A DNA stretch of 64,000 nucleotides from Fredinandcohnia onubensis (GCF_002734215.1 NZ_NSEB01000004.1:174013-238012), one strand, 5' to 3'; shown: positions 52,901 through 62,193, counted from the first letter of the stretch. The notes: a model not told the origin generated them from the letters alone. Made by a program: numbers and translations.

Positions 52901-55344
52901 ATGAAGTCCTAGTAAACGGCAAACCAGTTAAGGATGCACAGTGGAAAGAAACAGCAACAGGTTATCAGTTCAAGCAAAGCTTCCCAGACGATGGTGAATA
53001 TGAAGTAACAGTTCGTTCTGATGACTTTGCGGGTAACAAAGCAGCGGAGAAAAAGCACAAATTCACAGTGGATAACGTAAAACCAGTTATCACGATTGAA
53101 AAAGTAAAAGACGGAACATTTTACGATAAAAAGCAAACAGCTACAATCAAGGTTAACGAGTTGAACTTTGCAAACAATGAAGTAGAAGTAAAAGTCAACA
53201 ATAAACCGTACGAGTGGAAAAATCAAGGTGTTGAATCAAGTCTTGTGATTCCATTTAACGAAGATGGCGACTATGTGATTAAGGTGTCTTCGAAGGATGC
53301 AGCTGGAAACGTGGCGGACGCAAAAGAAGTGAAGTTCACGGTAGACGAAAGCTTCCCGACGCTAAAAATCACAGGTGTCGACCATATGACGAACTACAAT
53401 GTTACTAAGCCGGTTTCTTTCGAAGTAACCGATGCGAACATTGATCAAACTTCATTACGCGTAACGAAGAACGGCAAGGCATATGAGATTCCAGCACTAC
53501 AACAATCTAGAACAAAAGCAAGTTTACAGCACAATTTTGCAGAAGAAGGCAGCTATGTGCTTTACTTCAATGCAACGGATAAATCAGGTAACAAAACAAC
53601 GCATGAGGAAATTGCTTTTATCATCGACAAAACCAATCCAGTTGTCAAAATTGACGGTGTTGACCACCAGTCCTTCAATCCAACTGGCAAGCGCGTAACT
53701 GTTTCTGTTGATGAATTGAACTTCGGTACAAATTACGTAGTGCTTTCTGTAACAAAGGATGGCAAGGTATTTAATATTGGAACTTGGAAAAACACCAATA
53801 AGCTTTCAAGCTTAGGCTACAATTTTAATGACGATGGCTTGTACACCATTGCAATCAGCGCTGAAGATAAGGCTGGCAATGGTCCAATCACAGCGAACAA
53901 GACATTCACAATTGACACGACAAAGCCTGCAATCGAAATTACAGGTGTTGAAAATGCAGCACACTATAATGTCGATAAGCCAGTGAGTGTGGAAATTCGT
54001 GATGTGAACTTAGATGTGAACCGCATCACCGTGACACGAAATGGTAGAGGCTATAGCGCTGGAGGATTTGGAGTAGCGAATCAAACTGCTCGACTTAGCC
54101 ACAACTTTAGCCAGGAAGGTGATTATGCGATCAACGTAGAAGCGATTGACAAAGCGGGTAACCAATTTAGCAGACAGATTGCTTTTACAATTGATAAAAC
54201 AGCTCCGGTCATCACACCGAAATTTAAAGGTCAAAGCCGTGTAATCAAGAATGGCGAATATATTAATGAAGTATTCACACCGGAATTTGCGCTAGACCAA
54301 GGTGAGGACACCATCGTTTCAGTAACAATGAATGGCTCAAATGTAACAGGTCGAATTCCAACGGCTACATTGGAAATGAAGTACGATTTCAGTGTTCTTG
54401 CACGAGACAAAGCAGGTAACGAGTCAACAATTGATATCAGCTTTATCCTTGATACGACAAAGCCGAACTTGAATATCACAGGTGTTATTGATGGATTCTT
54501 TAATAACAATCAAATGCCGACTGTGACCTACTCGGATCGTTACCTCGATTCAAGTCGCTCAAGTGTCACATTAAATGGTCGCCCGTTTGTAAATGGGGTA
54601 CAGCTAAGTGATGAGGGAGACTACATTTTAAAAGCTGAGATCTATGACTTAGCTAACAATGTTTCATCCCGAACAATTGTGTTTACGATTGATAAAACAG
54701 CACCAGTGATCAAATTTAATGAAGCTATTTCTGAGGGATATTTCAAGGAAAGCTTACTTCCTGAATTGCTAATTGAGGATTTAAATGCATATGACATCAT
54801 CTCACAAACCTTGAACGGTCAGCCTTATAATCTTGGTGACCCAATTGAGGAAGAAGGAAAGCACGTGCTCTTCTTTGAGGTGAAGGACAAAGCAGGAAAT
54901 ATCCAACAGCTAAGTGTTGAGTTTATTATTGATAAAACTCCTCCGAAAGTCGTTGTCGATGGAGTCAAGAAAAACGAAACATATCGTGACCCTGTAACAC
55001 TCTCAATCAGCCTTGATAATCCTAGTGATACACTCAAGTCTGTCATGATTAATGGGGAACTCTTCAATGGTGAGGTAAAAGACACGAACGGAACGAAAGT
55101 CATTTCCGTAACACTATCTGATATCAACAAATACAAGGTGGAAGTATTAGCCGAAGACGAAGCGGGTAATGAAATGAACGAAGTCATTGAATTCGAAATC
55201 GTTGAAAAAAGCGTACTTGTAAAGTTCTATGAAAATAAACCATTATTTGCGGGCGCAATGGTAGGTCTTGTTGGAATTGCAGCAGCAGGTGCTGTCGCTC
55301 TCCGCAGAACCATCATCCGCAGAAAAGATGAGAAAGATATGTAA
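49960..55344 (+). CDS. Giant Ig-like repeat protein anchored at both ends in the membrane (T7SS locus)
   Basis: 1794 residues. A basic N-terminus and a helix at ~14-33, an extracellular part with about 17 Ig-like repeats of ~85-95 residues (each ending near DKAGN then FTID(K/T)T.P, followed by I(S/T)GVENG.Y), and a helix at ~1762-1781 followed by RRTIIRRKDEKD. Both ends should therefore face the cytoplasm and the repeat chain loops outward. GTG 49960 overlaps the previous stop by four bases. No enzyme domain or sorting signal. In other T7SSb, EsaA/YueB is the large membrane protein that crosses the wall, and this protein may take that place; that is inference. Confidence 0.8.
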   Translation: MIAMISKSYRKNKSVLWLPIAFILVLSVVLFSLNVSSQVETKQYIKYNNEQWEIGQKFSNEWYINGDTFQVQVDLSEDYENYLKPKETPEETEGETTPENTATTPVAGEVPEGGLPFDVTLSKGHKEATITPITEGGFTGLYKVTISGVNNKDGEIPVTINFVKDTWVNEPPTTQTTFTVQKDTEAPVVNLSGPKNGEFYRKDVDLGIEVDEEHFLQDKVTISIKKDGSDFDLQNPVQWDGKRTSIKFDQVGHYEVTITATDKAGNVSDAKSVSFANVKTDAILYIKDKTANNFYKDNVNIVVENPLSIHSAKLTYIKDGSEPQTADMDIKNTLFSKTATYSLSEEGTYAFSAKITDYWRPNGFDLGTYENIIIDKTKPEITISGVENGGKYTKSKDLVVSATDTYLDENKSVLKLTKNGKAETITGKDALEKRSLTDGEYAVELSVFDKAGNETKSPALNFTIDTQKPELEISGVENGKYYPEDQTVRFSVKDLTLDLAKTTLVVKHNDTDYAEAIKFEQNGTVAEASYTFKTEGKYTIELNATDQLGNAAEKVTKTFTLDKTKPTVSLTGAENNKKYNRQVDVEIVGEDTNKDDSKTILTVTKDGKSETFEGKKAHEKHSFKQEGVYEINVDYFDKAGNKADFSTITFVIDNSKPEVDITGVNENEFANTDKEVTFRVEDSHIDLDNIELTITKDGKAYPTDGIKFKKQKNRYAEAEHTFTGDGVYVVKLKSTDEAGNISAEKQVRFTIDKIKPEIVVTNIGEDGRYNDDREVTITVTDLNMGESNATVKYNGESYEIDPLVLEGKMATTKHTFTEEGVYELHVVSTDKAGNESSETIKFTVDKTGPAIKYSIKDGTYFNDKKVNLTVTVDDYTPFVPEITLKNGDKAIEVPTDGWMKKIVWLITQELTVELEEEGVYSAQVRAKDYFGAESTKDLGFTIDRTSPEIQISGDIPNGGFVQGDNKLTVDINDLHFDESKNEVLVNGKPVKDAQWKETATGYQFKQSFPDDGEYEVTVRSDDFAGNKAAEKKHKFTVDNVKPVITIEKVKDGTFYDKKQTATIKVNELNFANNEVEVKVNNKPYEWKNQGVESSLVIPFNEDGDYVIKVSSKDAAGNVADAKEVKFTVDESFPTLKITGVDHMTNYNVTKPVSFEVTDANIDQTSLRVTKNGKAYEIPALQQSRTKASLQHNFAEEGSYVLYFNATDKSGNKTTHEEIAFIIDKTNPVVKIDGVDHQSFNPTGKRVTVSVDELNFGTNYVVLSVTKDGKVFNIGTWKNTNKLSSLGYNFNDDGLYTIAISAEDKAGNGPITANKTFTIDTTKPAIEITGVENAAHYNVDKPVSVEIRDVNLDVNRITVTRNGRGYSAGGFGVANQTARLSHNFSQEGDYAINVEAIDKAGNQFSRQIAFTIDKTAPVITPKFKGQSRVIKNGEYINEVFTPEFALDQGEDTIVSVTMNGSNVTGRIPTATLEMKYDFSVLARDKAGNESTIDISFILDTTKPNLNITGVIDGFFNNNQMPTVTYSDRYLDSSRSSVTLNGRPFVNGVQLSDEGDYILKAEIYDLANNVSSRTIVFTIDKTAPVIKFNEAISEGYFKESLLPELLIEDLNAYDIISQTLNGQPYNLGDPIEEEGKHVLFFEVKDKAGNIQQLSVEFIIDKTPPKVVVDGVKKNETYRDPVTLSISLDNPSDTLKSVMINGELFNGEVKDTNGTKVISVTLSDINKYKVEVLAEDEAGNEMNEVIEFEIVEKSVLVKFYENKPLFAGAMVGLVGIAAAGAVALRRTIIRRKDEKDM

Positions 55345-55351
55345 CAAAAAT

Positions 55352-55386
55352 GTAGGCATTCGCATTTTGCGGATGCCTGTTTTTAG
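55352..55386 (+). terminator. Terminator after the Ig-like repeat gene
   Basis: AGGCATTCGCA (55354-55364) pairs with TGCGGATGCCT (55368-55378), one mismatch, followed by T5. The effector gene downstream would need read-through or its own promoter. Confidence 0.8.
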
Positions 55387-55422
55387 AAAAAGTAGTTTGT
55401 TAGAATAAAAGGAGGCATCGTT

Positions 55423-56655
55423 TTGTCTAGAATCACGATTAAGCCGAATCAAGTTATCGGAATAAGTCCCATGGTAGGGACTGTAGCCTCAAAACTTTCG
55501 CAGGTTGAGGGAGGCGTGGCTTCTGTCAGAAATTCCATTGATTATCGAATCTTGGCTAGAACCTCCATCCGGTCGCAACTAACAGAGGTAACTTCTTCAA
55601 TCGATCAATTGGAAGCAAAAGTAAGAAAGCTGCAGTCCTTTTTAAATTTAGCTGTAACTCGCTATTCGTCAACAGAGCGTTATTTAAACTCTTCGTTTAT
55701 GGCGATGGAGGCAGTTCGGGGTATGGCCCCGGCGAATCAGCCAGCAAATGGAAAAAATGTTGAAACCTCAAGCAAGGATACATCTTCACTAGCACATAAA
55801 ATCCTTACTTACTTTGATGCCGTCAATAAAGGACTGAGTACAGGAGACGTCGCATTAGTAGGGTCACAATTATTGTCTGTGGCAACTTCTTCTTTCTTAA
55901 TGCGCAATTTAAAAATAAACTATATTGGTGGAAAGCCAACTAAAGGGCAAAGATTTCGCGGCCAATATAAATTCACTGTAACTGCAAAGCCTTCCTGGAC
56001 GAGTCGAGGTGGCTATAGTTCGAAAATAGCAAGGTATATCCACAATTTTTCAAGGTCCACACCTACGAATGCTGTTTCTAGAGCCATACATTCCTTTGTT
56101 AGTTCCTATAATGGGCCAGCTGCTCTATTAAAGCATGCTGCAGGTTTTTCGAAGAATGTAAATGCAGCCATGCACGGCTCAACATTAATGGGGCGTTTCC
56201 AAGAGCGTATTACAATTGGTTCAAAAGACGTAGCGAAGAGCTTAGCTAAGGCAAGAGGATTTACAAGTGTTGCAAAGAGAATACCAATTTTGAGTCAGGT
56301 CATCTCTGTAGGGGCGAATGCAACAGAGTTTGTAGACCCCAATAACGCCAATTTATCAATGACTGAAAAATTTGGCCGATTTGGTGCAGGAGTTGGAGCA
56401 GATATGGTTGCAATCGCCGGTGGTGCGAAGCTTGGCGCTATGATTGGAAGCTTCGGTGGCCCTGTGGGAATCGTAGTTGGTGGAGCTGTTGGAGGACTAG
56501 TAGGTGGATTTGTTAGCTCTAAGTATGGTAATCAAATTAAGGATTTTGGTCAGAAAGCAGCTGGATTCGCAGAGGATGTTGGTAAAAAGATTGGTGGAGC
56601 AGTTGAGGATTTTGGGAAATCAGTCTTCAAATCCGTTAGTAGTTGGTTTGACTAA
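55423..56655 (+). CDS. Putative T7SS effector with C-terminal glycine-zipper membrane domain
   Basis: 410 residues. The first ~100 are helical (LSQVEGGVASVRNSIDYRI, then LTEVTSSIDQLEAKVRKLQ), like the LXG/WXG-type secretion modules. A variable middle follows. Residues ~330-370 are a glycine-rich hydrophobic stretch of G-x3-G repeats (GAKLGAMIGSFGGPVG, VGGAVGGLVGGFV), and an amphipathic tail ends the protein. S. aureus TspA, a membrane-depolarising T7SS toxin, has a comparable C-terminal domain. TTG start 55423 with AAAGGAGG. The next gene encodes a small membrane protein, a likely immunity protein. Confidence 0.7.
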   Translation: MSRITIKPNQVIGISPMVGTVASKLSQVEGGVASVRNSIDYRILARTSIRSQLTEVTSSIDQLEAKVRKLQSFLNLAVTRYSSTERYLNSSFMAMEAVRGMAPANQPANGKNVETSSKDTSSLAHKILTYFDAVNKGLSTGDVALVGSQLLSVATSSFLMRNLKINYIGGKPTKGQRFRGQYKFTVTAKPSWTSRGGYSSKIARYIHNFSRSTPTNAVSRAIHSFVSSYNGPAALLKHAAGFSKNVNAAMHGSTLMGRFQERITIGSKDVAKSLAKARGFTSVAKRIPILSQVISVGANATEFVDPNNANLSMTEKFGRFGAGVGADMVAIAGGAKLGAMIGSFGGPVGIVVGGAVGGLVGGFVSSKYGNQIKDFGQKAAGFAEDVGKKIGGAVEDFGKSVFKSVSSWFD

Positions 56656-56678
56656 ATCAAAATTGAAGGATGAAAATT

Positions 56679-57020
56679 ATGTATATTACTGCAGAAATAA
56701 TTGAATTAATCACTACTGTTATAGGTGCTTGGTTAACACTTCAGTTCGTCGTATGTTTAGTTACGTTTTTGCTAGGAAATGTGATGGTCGATCACGTAGA
56801 AACAGGGATTTTTAGAAACACAAAGAATCCCTTTCTCAAACTTTTTACCTTTATTGTTTTATTCTTATTTGGAATAGGTCCGCTCATTTACAAAAAGCTA
56901 GACCGCTTTTCATGGATTTTGCGGAGACTGTTCATGTTAGTTATCACACTCGTTTTGGGACTTCTGTTTATGCTTATCTACTATATTATTAAAACTGCGT
57001 TGCATGCAGTATTTTTGTAG
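56679..57020 (+). CDS. Small multi-pass membrane protein, candidate immunity protein
   Basis: About 113 residues with three hydrophobic segments (LITTVIGAWLTLQFVVCLV, FTFIVLFLFGIGPLIY, LFMLVITLVLGLLFMLIYY). It follows the glycine-zipper effector by 23 bases. Immunity to membrane-targeting T7SS toxins is usually a multi-pass membrane protein. ATG 56679 has GAAGGA at 8 bases; an ATG at 56670 overlaps that site. Confidence 0.6.
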   Translation: MYITAEIIELITTVIGAWLTLQFVVCLVTFLLGNVMVDHVETGIFRNTKNPFLKLFTFIVLFLFGIGPLIYKKLDRFSWILRRLFMLVITLVLGLLFMLIYYIIKTALHAVFL

Positions 57021-57092
57021 ATTACCCTCTCTCGTAGGTGTGAAAAACGGTAATCATTAAACACGATTTGAAAACAAAGGAGGTACCCAATA

Positions 57093-57896
57093 ATGAATCA
57101 TGCTTTAACATGCACGACGGAGGAATTGGCATTATTGGTTACGGTTTGTGGATATCCGGCTGTTGCGAAAGGAATCGCAGAGGCATCGTACGGCGAAAAG
57201 TCTCCTGAAGAATGGGACGCCATCATGGAATCAACGATCCACCAGTTGGTAATCAAGTCCTTATGGGACCCAAATAAAACAGGTGAGGATGAGCACCCAC
57301 TTAGCGAAGAAATGCAAATCTTTATCAAGCAGTATGTTGAATCCAAATGGATGATTCGTTGTTCGAATATGATGGGTCGAAACGTATTAATGATCCACCA
57401 TTTCGAAGAAGATATTTGGCTTGCCCATGTCATCGCAGAAGACATCATGCATGAATTCGCGTTATTATCAAATGATGAAATTCCAACGGTGATCAAAGAC
57501 TTTTATTCATTCGAAGGCACAAAAATCGAGGGAACACAGGAATTCTTTCTCACAGACAATTTGTTCGATTGGTTAAGTGACCAGTCAAAAACAGAGAAGG
57601 TCCGGAAGAAAGCAAAGTTTACACCGACTGAGGAACAGAGTATTAATTTGTTCACTGAGGACCTAGAAGAGCATGAATGGTCGCTTTATAATATTTCACA
57701 CTTCGAAATCCCGAACATTGAAGGTGATTTTCTCCTTGCAAACATCGTCTTCTTTTTACCATCAACAAAAGGAATGTGGATTGTTGAATATATAGAAGAT
57801 GCTAAAAATCCAGTCCACATTAAACTGAATACGTACGAGGAGTGGCACGAAATGCTAGACGCAGTTGGCAGCGTGGCAGCCGCCATTGAAGTTTAA
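57093..57896 (+). CDS. Unrecognised cytoplasmic protein at the end of the T7SS locus (possible chaperone)
   Basis: 267 residues, acidic, no signal or membrane segment. It starts CTTEELALLVTVCGYPAVAKG and continues with alternating helices and strands (MMGRNVLMIHHFEEDIWLAHV; EGDFLLANIVFFLP). The size and the N-terminal pattern recall EspG-type substrate chaperones of mycobacterial ESX systems, but I do not see diagnostic residues, so this is only a suggestion. AAAGGAGGTACC precedes ATG 57093. Position after the second effector set suggests a link to substrate handling. Confidence 0.55.
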   Translation: MNHALTCTTEELALLVTVCGYPAVAKGIAEASYGEKSPEEWDAIMESTIHQLVIKSLWDPNKTGEDEHPLSEEMQIFIKQYVESKWMIRCSNMMGRNVLMIHHFEEDIWLAHVIAEDIMHEFALLSNDEIPTVIKDFYSFEGTKIEGTQEFFLTDNLFDWLSDQSKTEKVRKKAKFTPTEEQSINLFTEDLEEHEWSLYNISHFEIPNIEGDFLLANIVFFLPSTKGMWIVEYIEDAKNPVHIKLNTYEEWHEMLDAVGSVAAAIEV

Positions 57897-57984
57897 CTTT
57901 ATTCAGGACTATTTCCCCTAGATATTGTAACTAGGATAAGTGCAAGGAATTATATTAAGTGTTGTTTTAAACATTATTTGAATA

Positions 57985-58116
57985 AAGTTAAAGCCTCCGG
58001 CGGATGCCACAGATTTTCAAATGAAGTTTTTCGCATTGGCGCGAAAAAATCTGGGCGCAGATACGCCTTGGCGTATCTGATTAAGATGACTTTCATAAGT
58101 CGTCTTTTTTTTATCC
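57985..58116 (+). repeat. Intergenic hairpin-rich repeat element with terminator
   Basis: The 320-base gap holds a structured element: CCTCCGGCGG (57992-58001), CGCATTGGCGCG, the strong stem CAGATACGCC/GGCGTATCTG near 58058-58080, and a terminator AAGATGACTT/AAGTCGTCTT followed by T8 near 58083-58113. Similar CCTCCGGCGGATG-type elements are common between genes in Bacillaceae genomes. No gene is supported here. Confidence 0.6.
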
Positions 58117-58216
58117 CCAGAACTAGTCCTTTTTGCTTATTTCACACTTGTTTATACATCATTTTATAAGCAATTGGCAAACTAAGATTGGAAAATAATT
58201 CTGGAGGGTATGCTGT

Positions 58217-61200
58217 ATGATTTTTTGGCAACACGTGCTGAAAATAGCTGTTCTATTTATTCTATTTTTAACAACTACAGTAAGCCCAGAGATGGTAGTT
58301 GCACAACGGGACACAAAAGCTCCGGTCATCACACATAAACCGAAAACCACAAGTGAGCCACTTTTACCCATCAAAATCAAGGCTGGTGTTACGGATGACA
58401 CCGCCATCCAAAATGTGACGCTTTTTTATAAAGCGGGTGATTCAGACGATTTCAAAGGAATTCCGATGAAATTGAACGAGGAAACATACATTGCCGAAAT
58501 CCCGGGCTTCCACGTATATGATGAGATCACTTATTATATCGAGGCGAGCGACGGGACCAATACGGAAAAAACGGACGTGAACACAATCCAGGTTATTCAA
58601 AAAGAGATTGATTTTACAAAAATGCCTCAGTTGCTTGTGACAGAGGTTCTTCCGGACTCAACGAATCTGGGCAGTGCTGATGGATTTGAGTTTGTAGAAA
58701 TCTACAATAACAGCAACAAAGCAATCAACTTCAAGGATTATAAGCTTTACTATCGATACGGAAAGAATCGCCGAACAGATGTGATGTGGCCTTCTGTCAA
58801 AGAGAATGTTGTCATTCCTGCCCGCAAAACGCTTGTGCTATGGATCATCAATAGTGAAAATAGCGAGCAGACGGTGGAGGATTTTAATGCGCATTATGGA
58901 ACTGATTTGAAAGAAAATCAGGATATTGTTCGGATTCACAGTGGAGGTATGGCAAATAAAAGCATGCGCGGTGTCGTGATTGGAACGAATACGCATCGCG
59001 AAATTTCCGTCGCCTACTATAACAAGACGGAAGTTGATCAGGCAATTATATACCGATATCCAACCAACAAATCCTCGGTCTCTAAAAGAATCGGCACAAA
59101 GGATGCAACTCCTGGTAAGGTGGAAAGTTACCAGGTACCGAAAAAGCCCGTTCAAATGGAGGAAGATAGTGTCCCACCGAGTATTGAGGACTTAACATTA
59201 AATTCTGAAGTCGATCAAAAAGACAATCTGGAACTCATCGTAAATGCAACAGACAACCATACCGTTAAATCTGTTAAGTTGCATTATAAAATCGACCAAG
59301 ATGATGACTTCAATGAAGTCGTGTTACATGAGAGTTACGATGATTTACTTTATCATCACACCATTCATGCACCAGCATTAATTGGACGCGAGTATATTGA
59401 TTATTACTATGTCGTATCCGATGGCAGCAATGAAGCTAAAAGTGAGACTTATCGGATAAACATCAAGAATGAACTCGATCACTCTAGTCTAAGACTCAAT
59501 CTGAAAAATGAAGAAATGCTTCGTGGGGAAAAAATAATCAAGGCTACTTCAGAAGAAAACACGCCAATGAAGCTGATGATTGACGGAAACGAGGTTCAAG
59601 AGGGTATCTATCGTTCACTTGAACACACCGCCTATTTTGCGTTTGAGGCAAATGGTTTGAATACGTATTTTCAAAATGCTGTCACGATGGGCAAGGAAGT
59701 TTTACATGTCATGGACCAGGACTGGCTCACTGAATGGAAAACTTTTACGATTCCGATTGAGCCGGAGCGACTTCCTGTAGGCAATACAACGATTACGATT
59801 CGTTCCGGAAACAAGGCTTCACCGTTTGAACTTTGGTCGAGGGAAAATCGCGATGACTTTCAATTGCGTAACGTTCGACTCATCCTTGGCGATGGAACTG
59901 TGAGTAAGGATCCGATTTATAGCGACCCAAGTCGCATCTTGAACATGGGTGATCAGCGTAAGTATGCCGATTTTACCTTTACTATTACGGAAAAAGAGGC
60001 ACGTTCGCTCACCTATAAATGGAACACAACTGAGGTAAACGACAAAAAACATTTGGTCACAGTTCAGGCCGGAGATAAAATGGTTAGTTCACAAGTTTTA
60101 GTTGATAATAGGGCTCCAACTATCAAAACAAATCTGAAAAAGAAACCATACAAGGGTTCCTTTACAATTGACGTGGACGTGAAAGATAAGCTTTCTGGTA
60201 TTGAAAAAAAGACGGTAACCTTAGATGGAGAGGAAATCGAGGTTCCGTTTGAAACATCGTCCGCAACGCTTAAGCCAGGTAAACACAAACTCAATGTACA
60301 TGCGATAGACAAAGTAGGAAATGAAACAAAGGATGTTTTCTATTTTAAAGTTGTGAATGAAAATCCGAAAAAACCAGAGCGTATTTCTCCGAAGGGTAAG
60401 ATTGACGGGGATCCACTTTTACAAGTAAAGGTTAAGGATCCGACAAAGGATAAGCTCGATGTAACCTTTTATGAAGCTTACAAGCATGACCTAAATTCGA
60501 GTGTAAAAGGATTTAAAAATGCCACTGAGTTTGAGCCCCCAAATAGGATGGTTCCAGAAGGGGAGGAAGCATTCACACCAGAAGATATCTCACTTGTTTC
60601 AAAAGCAGATGGTCGCTATTTAGTCACGGATTCTGACACGAAATTTCCGTACCACCGTTTTGATGTCACGGTTGATGAGTCTCTTGGTGAAAATGACAGG
60701 GTTGAGCTTTTATGGAAAGGGAATTCGCTTGAAGGTAGAAAGGTTTCAATGTACGCCTGGAATCACAATGAGGACAAATGGGTTATGCTTGATTTTAAGG
60801 TAGCAGGCTCAAAAGATTTCAAGCTAGCTTCTGATGTGAAAGTAAGTGACTATGTGAACGATTCAAAAATCAATGTCCTGATTCAAGATGAAATTGCAGA
60901 AGAATTTGATTACACCTTTGTCTGGATGTCCGACACCCAATTTTACTCGGAGAGCTATCCGGAGATTTTTAAGAAACAAACGGAATGGATAGCAGAAATG
61001 AAGGAAAAGCTGGGTATCAAGTACGTGTTTCATACCGGTGATTTGGTCAATCAATCAAGGAAGAAGAAGCAGTGGCAAAATGCGGATAAATATATGAAGG
61101 TTTTGGATGACAATAACATTCCATACGGTGTGTTAGCTGGAAATCATGATGTTGACCAGGTAAATAATGATTATTCCGAGTTCTATCGGTATTTTGGGAA

Positions 61201-61972
61201 GCACCGTTTTAAAAATAAACCTTATTATGGCGGTTCGTACCGAAACAATCGTGGCCATTACGATTTAATTTCAGCGGGCGGTAATGATTTTATTATGGTA
61301 TACCTTGGCTGGGGTATAACAGAAGAGGGCATTCAATGGGTAAATGATGTATTAGCTGCCCACCCAGATCGCAAAGCGATTTTAAACTTCCATGAATACT
61401 TGCTTGCCACAGGGACAAGGCATCCGATAGGTGAGAGGCTTTTTAATGAAATTGTTGTGCCAAACAAAAATGTCATTATGGTGTTGTGTGGCCATTATCA
61501 TGAGGCACAAACCTATGTGGACGAAATTGATGATGATGGTGATGGGAAGCCAGACCGTACCGTCACACAAATGTTGGCCGATTATCAAGCTGGGCCAGAA
61601 GGTGGTCAAGGCTATATGAGGCTCCTGCATTTTGACCAAGATAACAATCGAATTTTGGTTAAAACGTACTCACCTTATATGGATGACTACAATTTTTACG
61701 ACCTAGATATCTATCCGCAGAAAGATCAATTTGTAATTGAGATGGATTTAGCACCAGTGACCAAGCGGGTCGCAACCGATTACTTTACGGTTAATGTTTA
61801 TACAAATCGGGTAATCGGAACTGATAAGGCGAAAAGCGGCAAAACTGCAAAGGCCTTGTGGACGGGGCTAGAAAGTGACAGGTCATACTCGTGGTATGCT
61901 GTTGTTGAAGACAAATACACAGGACGAGCAGTCTCGGATATTTGGACATTTCGTAAAATTTCAAGCCATTAG
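58217..61972 (+). CDS. Secreted lamin-tail and metallophosphoesterase protein
   Basis: 1251 residues. A signal peptide (KIAVLFILFLTTTVS, cleavage near AQRD, residue ~32), Ig-like domains with DKAP/DNHTVKSV patterns, a lamin-tail domain (~135-240: LVTEVLPDST, FEFVEIYNNS, WPSVKENVVIPARKTLVLW), further Ig-like domains, and a C-terminal calcineurin-like phosphoesterase (~905-1130) with the metal motifs WMSDTQF, HTGDLVNQ, LAGNHDVD, NFHEY and CGHYHEA. Extracellular phosphoesterase, perhaps on nucleotides or phospholipids; the substrate is unknown. No wall anchor is seen. It lies beyond a terminator from the T7SS genes and may be independent. Confidence 0.88.
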   Translation: MIFWQHVLKIAVLFILFLTTTVSPEMVVAQRDTKAPVITHKPKTTSEPLLPIKIKAGVTDDTAIQNVTLFYKAGDSDDFKGIPMKLNEETYIAEIPGFHVYDEITYYIEASDGTNTEKTDVNTIQVIQKEIDFTKMPQLLVTEVLPDSTNLGSADGFEFVEIYNNSNKAINFKDYKLYYRYGKNRRTDVMWPSVKENVVIPARKTLVLWIINSENSEQTVEDFNAHYGTDLKENQDIVRIHSGGMANKSMRGVVIGTNTHREISVAYYNKTEVDQAIIYRYPTNKSSVSKRIGTKDATPGKVESYQVPKKPVQMEEDSVPPSIEDLTLNSEVDQKDNLELIVNATDNHTVKSVKLHYKIDQDDDFNEVVLHESYDDLLYHHTIHAPALIGREYIDYYYVVSDGSNEAKSETYRINIKNELDHSSLRLNLKNEEMLRGEKIIKATSEENTPMKLMIDGNEVQEGIYRSLEHTAYFAFEANGLNTYFQNAVTMGKEVLHVMDQDWLTEWKTFTIPIEPERLPVGNTTITIRSGNKASPFELWSRENRDDFQLRNVRLILGDGTVSKDPIYSDPSRILNMGDQRKYADFTFTITEKEARSLTYKWNTTEVNDKKHLVTVQAGDKMVSSQVLVDNRAPTIKTNLKKKPYKGSFTIDVDVKDKLSGIEKKTVTLDGEEIEVPFETSSATLKPGKHKLNVHAIDKVGNETKDVFYFKVVNENPKKPERISPKGKIDGDPLLQVKVKDPTKDKLDVTFYEAYKHDLNSSVKGFKNATEFEPPNRMVPEGEEAFTPEDISLVSKADGRYLVTDSDTKFPYHRFDVTVDESLGENDRVELLWKGNSLEGRKVSMYAWNHNEDKWVMLDFKVAGSKDFKLASDVKVSDYVNDSKINVLIQDEIAEEFDYTFVWMSDTQFYSESYPEIFKKQTEWIAEMKEKLGIKYVFHTGDLVNQSRKKKQWQNADKYMKVLDDNNIPYGVLAGNHDVDQVNNDYSEFYRYFGKHRFKNKPYYGGSYRNNRGHYDLISAGGNDFIMVYLGWGITEEGIQWVNDVLAAHPDRKAILNFHEYLLATGTRHPIGERLFNEIVVPNKNVIMVLCGHYHEAQTYVDEIDDDGDGKPDRTVTQMLADYQAGPEGGQGYMRLLHFDQDNNRILVKTYSPYMDDYNFYDLDIYPQKDQFVIEMDLAPVTKRVATDYFTVNVYTNRVIGTDKAKSGKTAKALWTGLESDRSYSWYAVVEDKYTGRAVSDIWTFRKISSH

Positions 61973-62193
61973 CTCAAATGAATCATTATTTTGTAATAAT
62001 AATTTATTTATCGTTACAAACTAATGATGTAGGTGTATATTTTGTTGCTTTACCACGTTATTTTGCTGGCGTTTACTTGCTTTTGAAGCCATGTTATACT
62101 TCCAAAGGTTATTTGGGCGCAAACACGCCAAGGCAAGAAGCATCTGTCATTTGAACGGTGCTAGTTGCTAGGATTGTATACGGAGGTAGTTTC

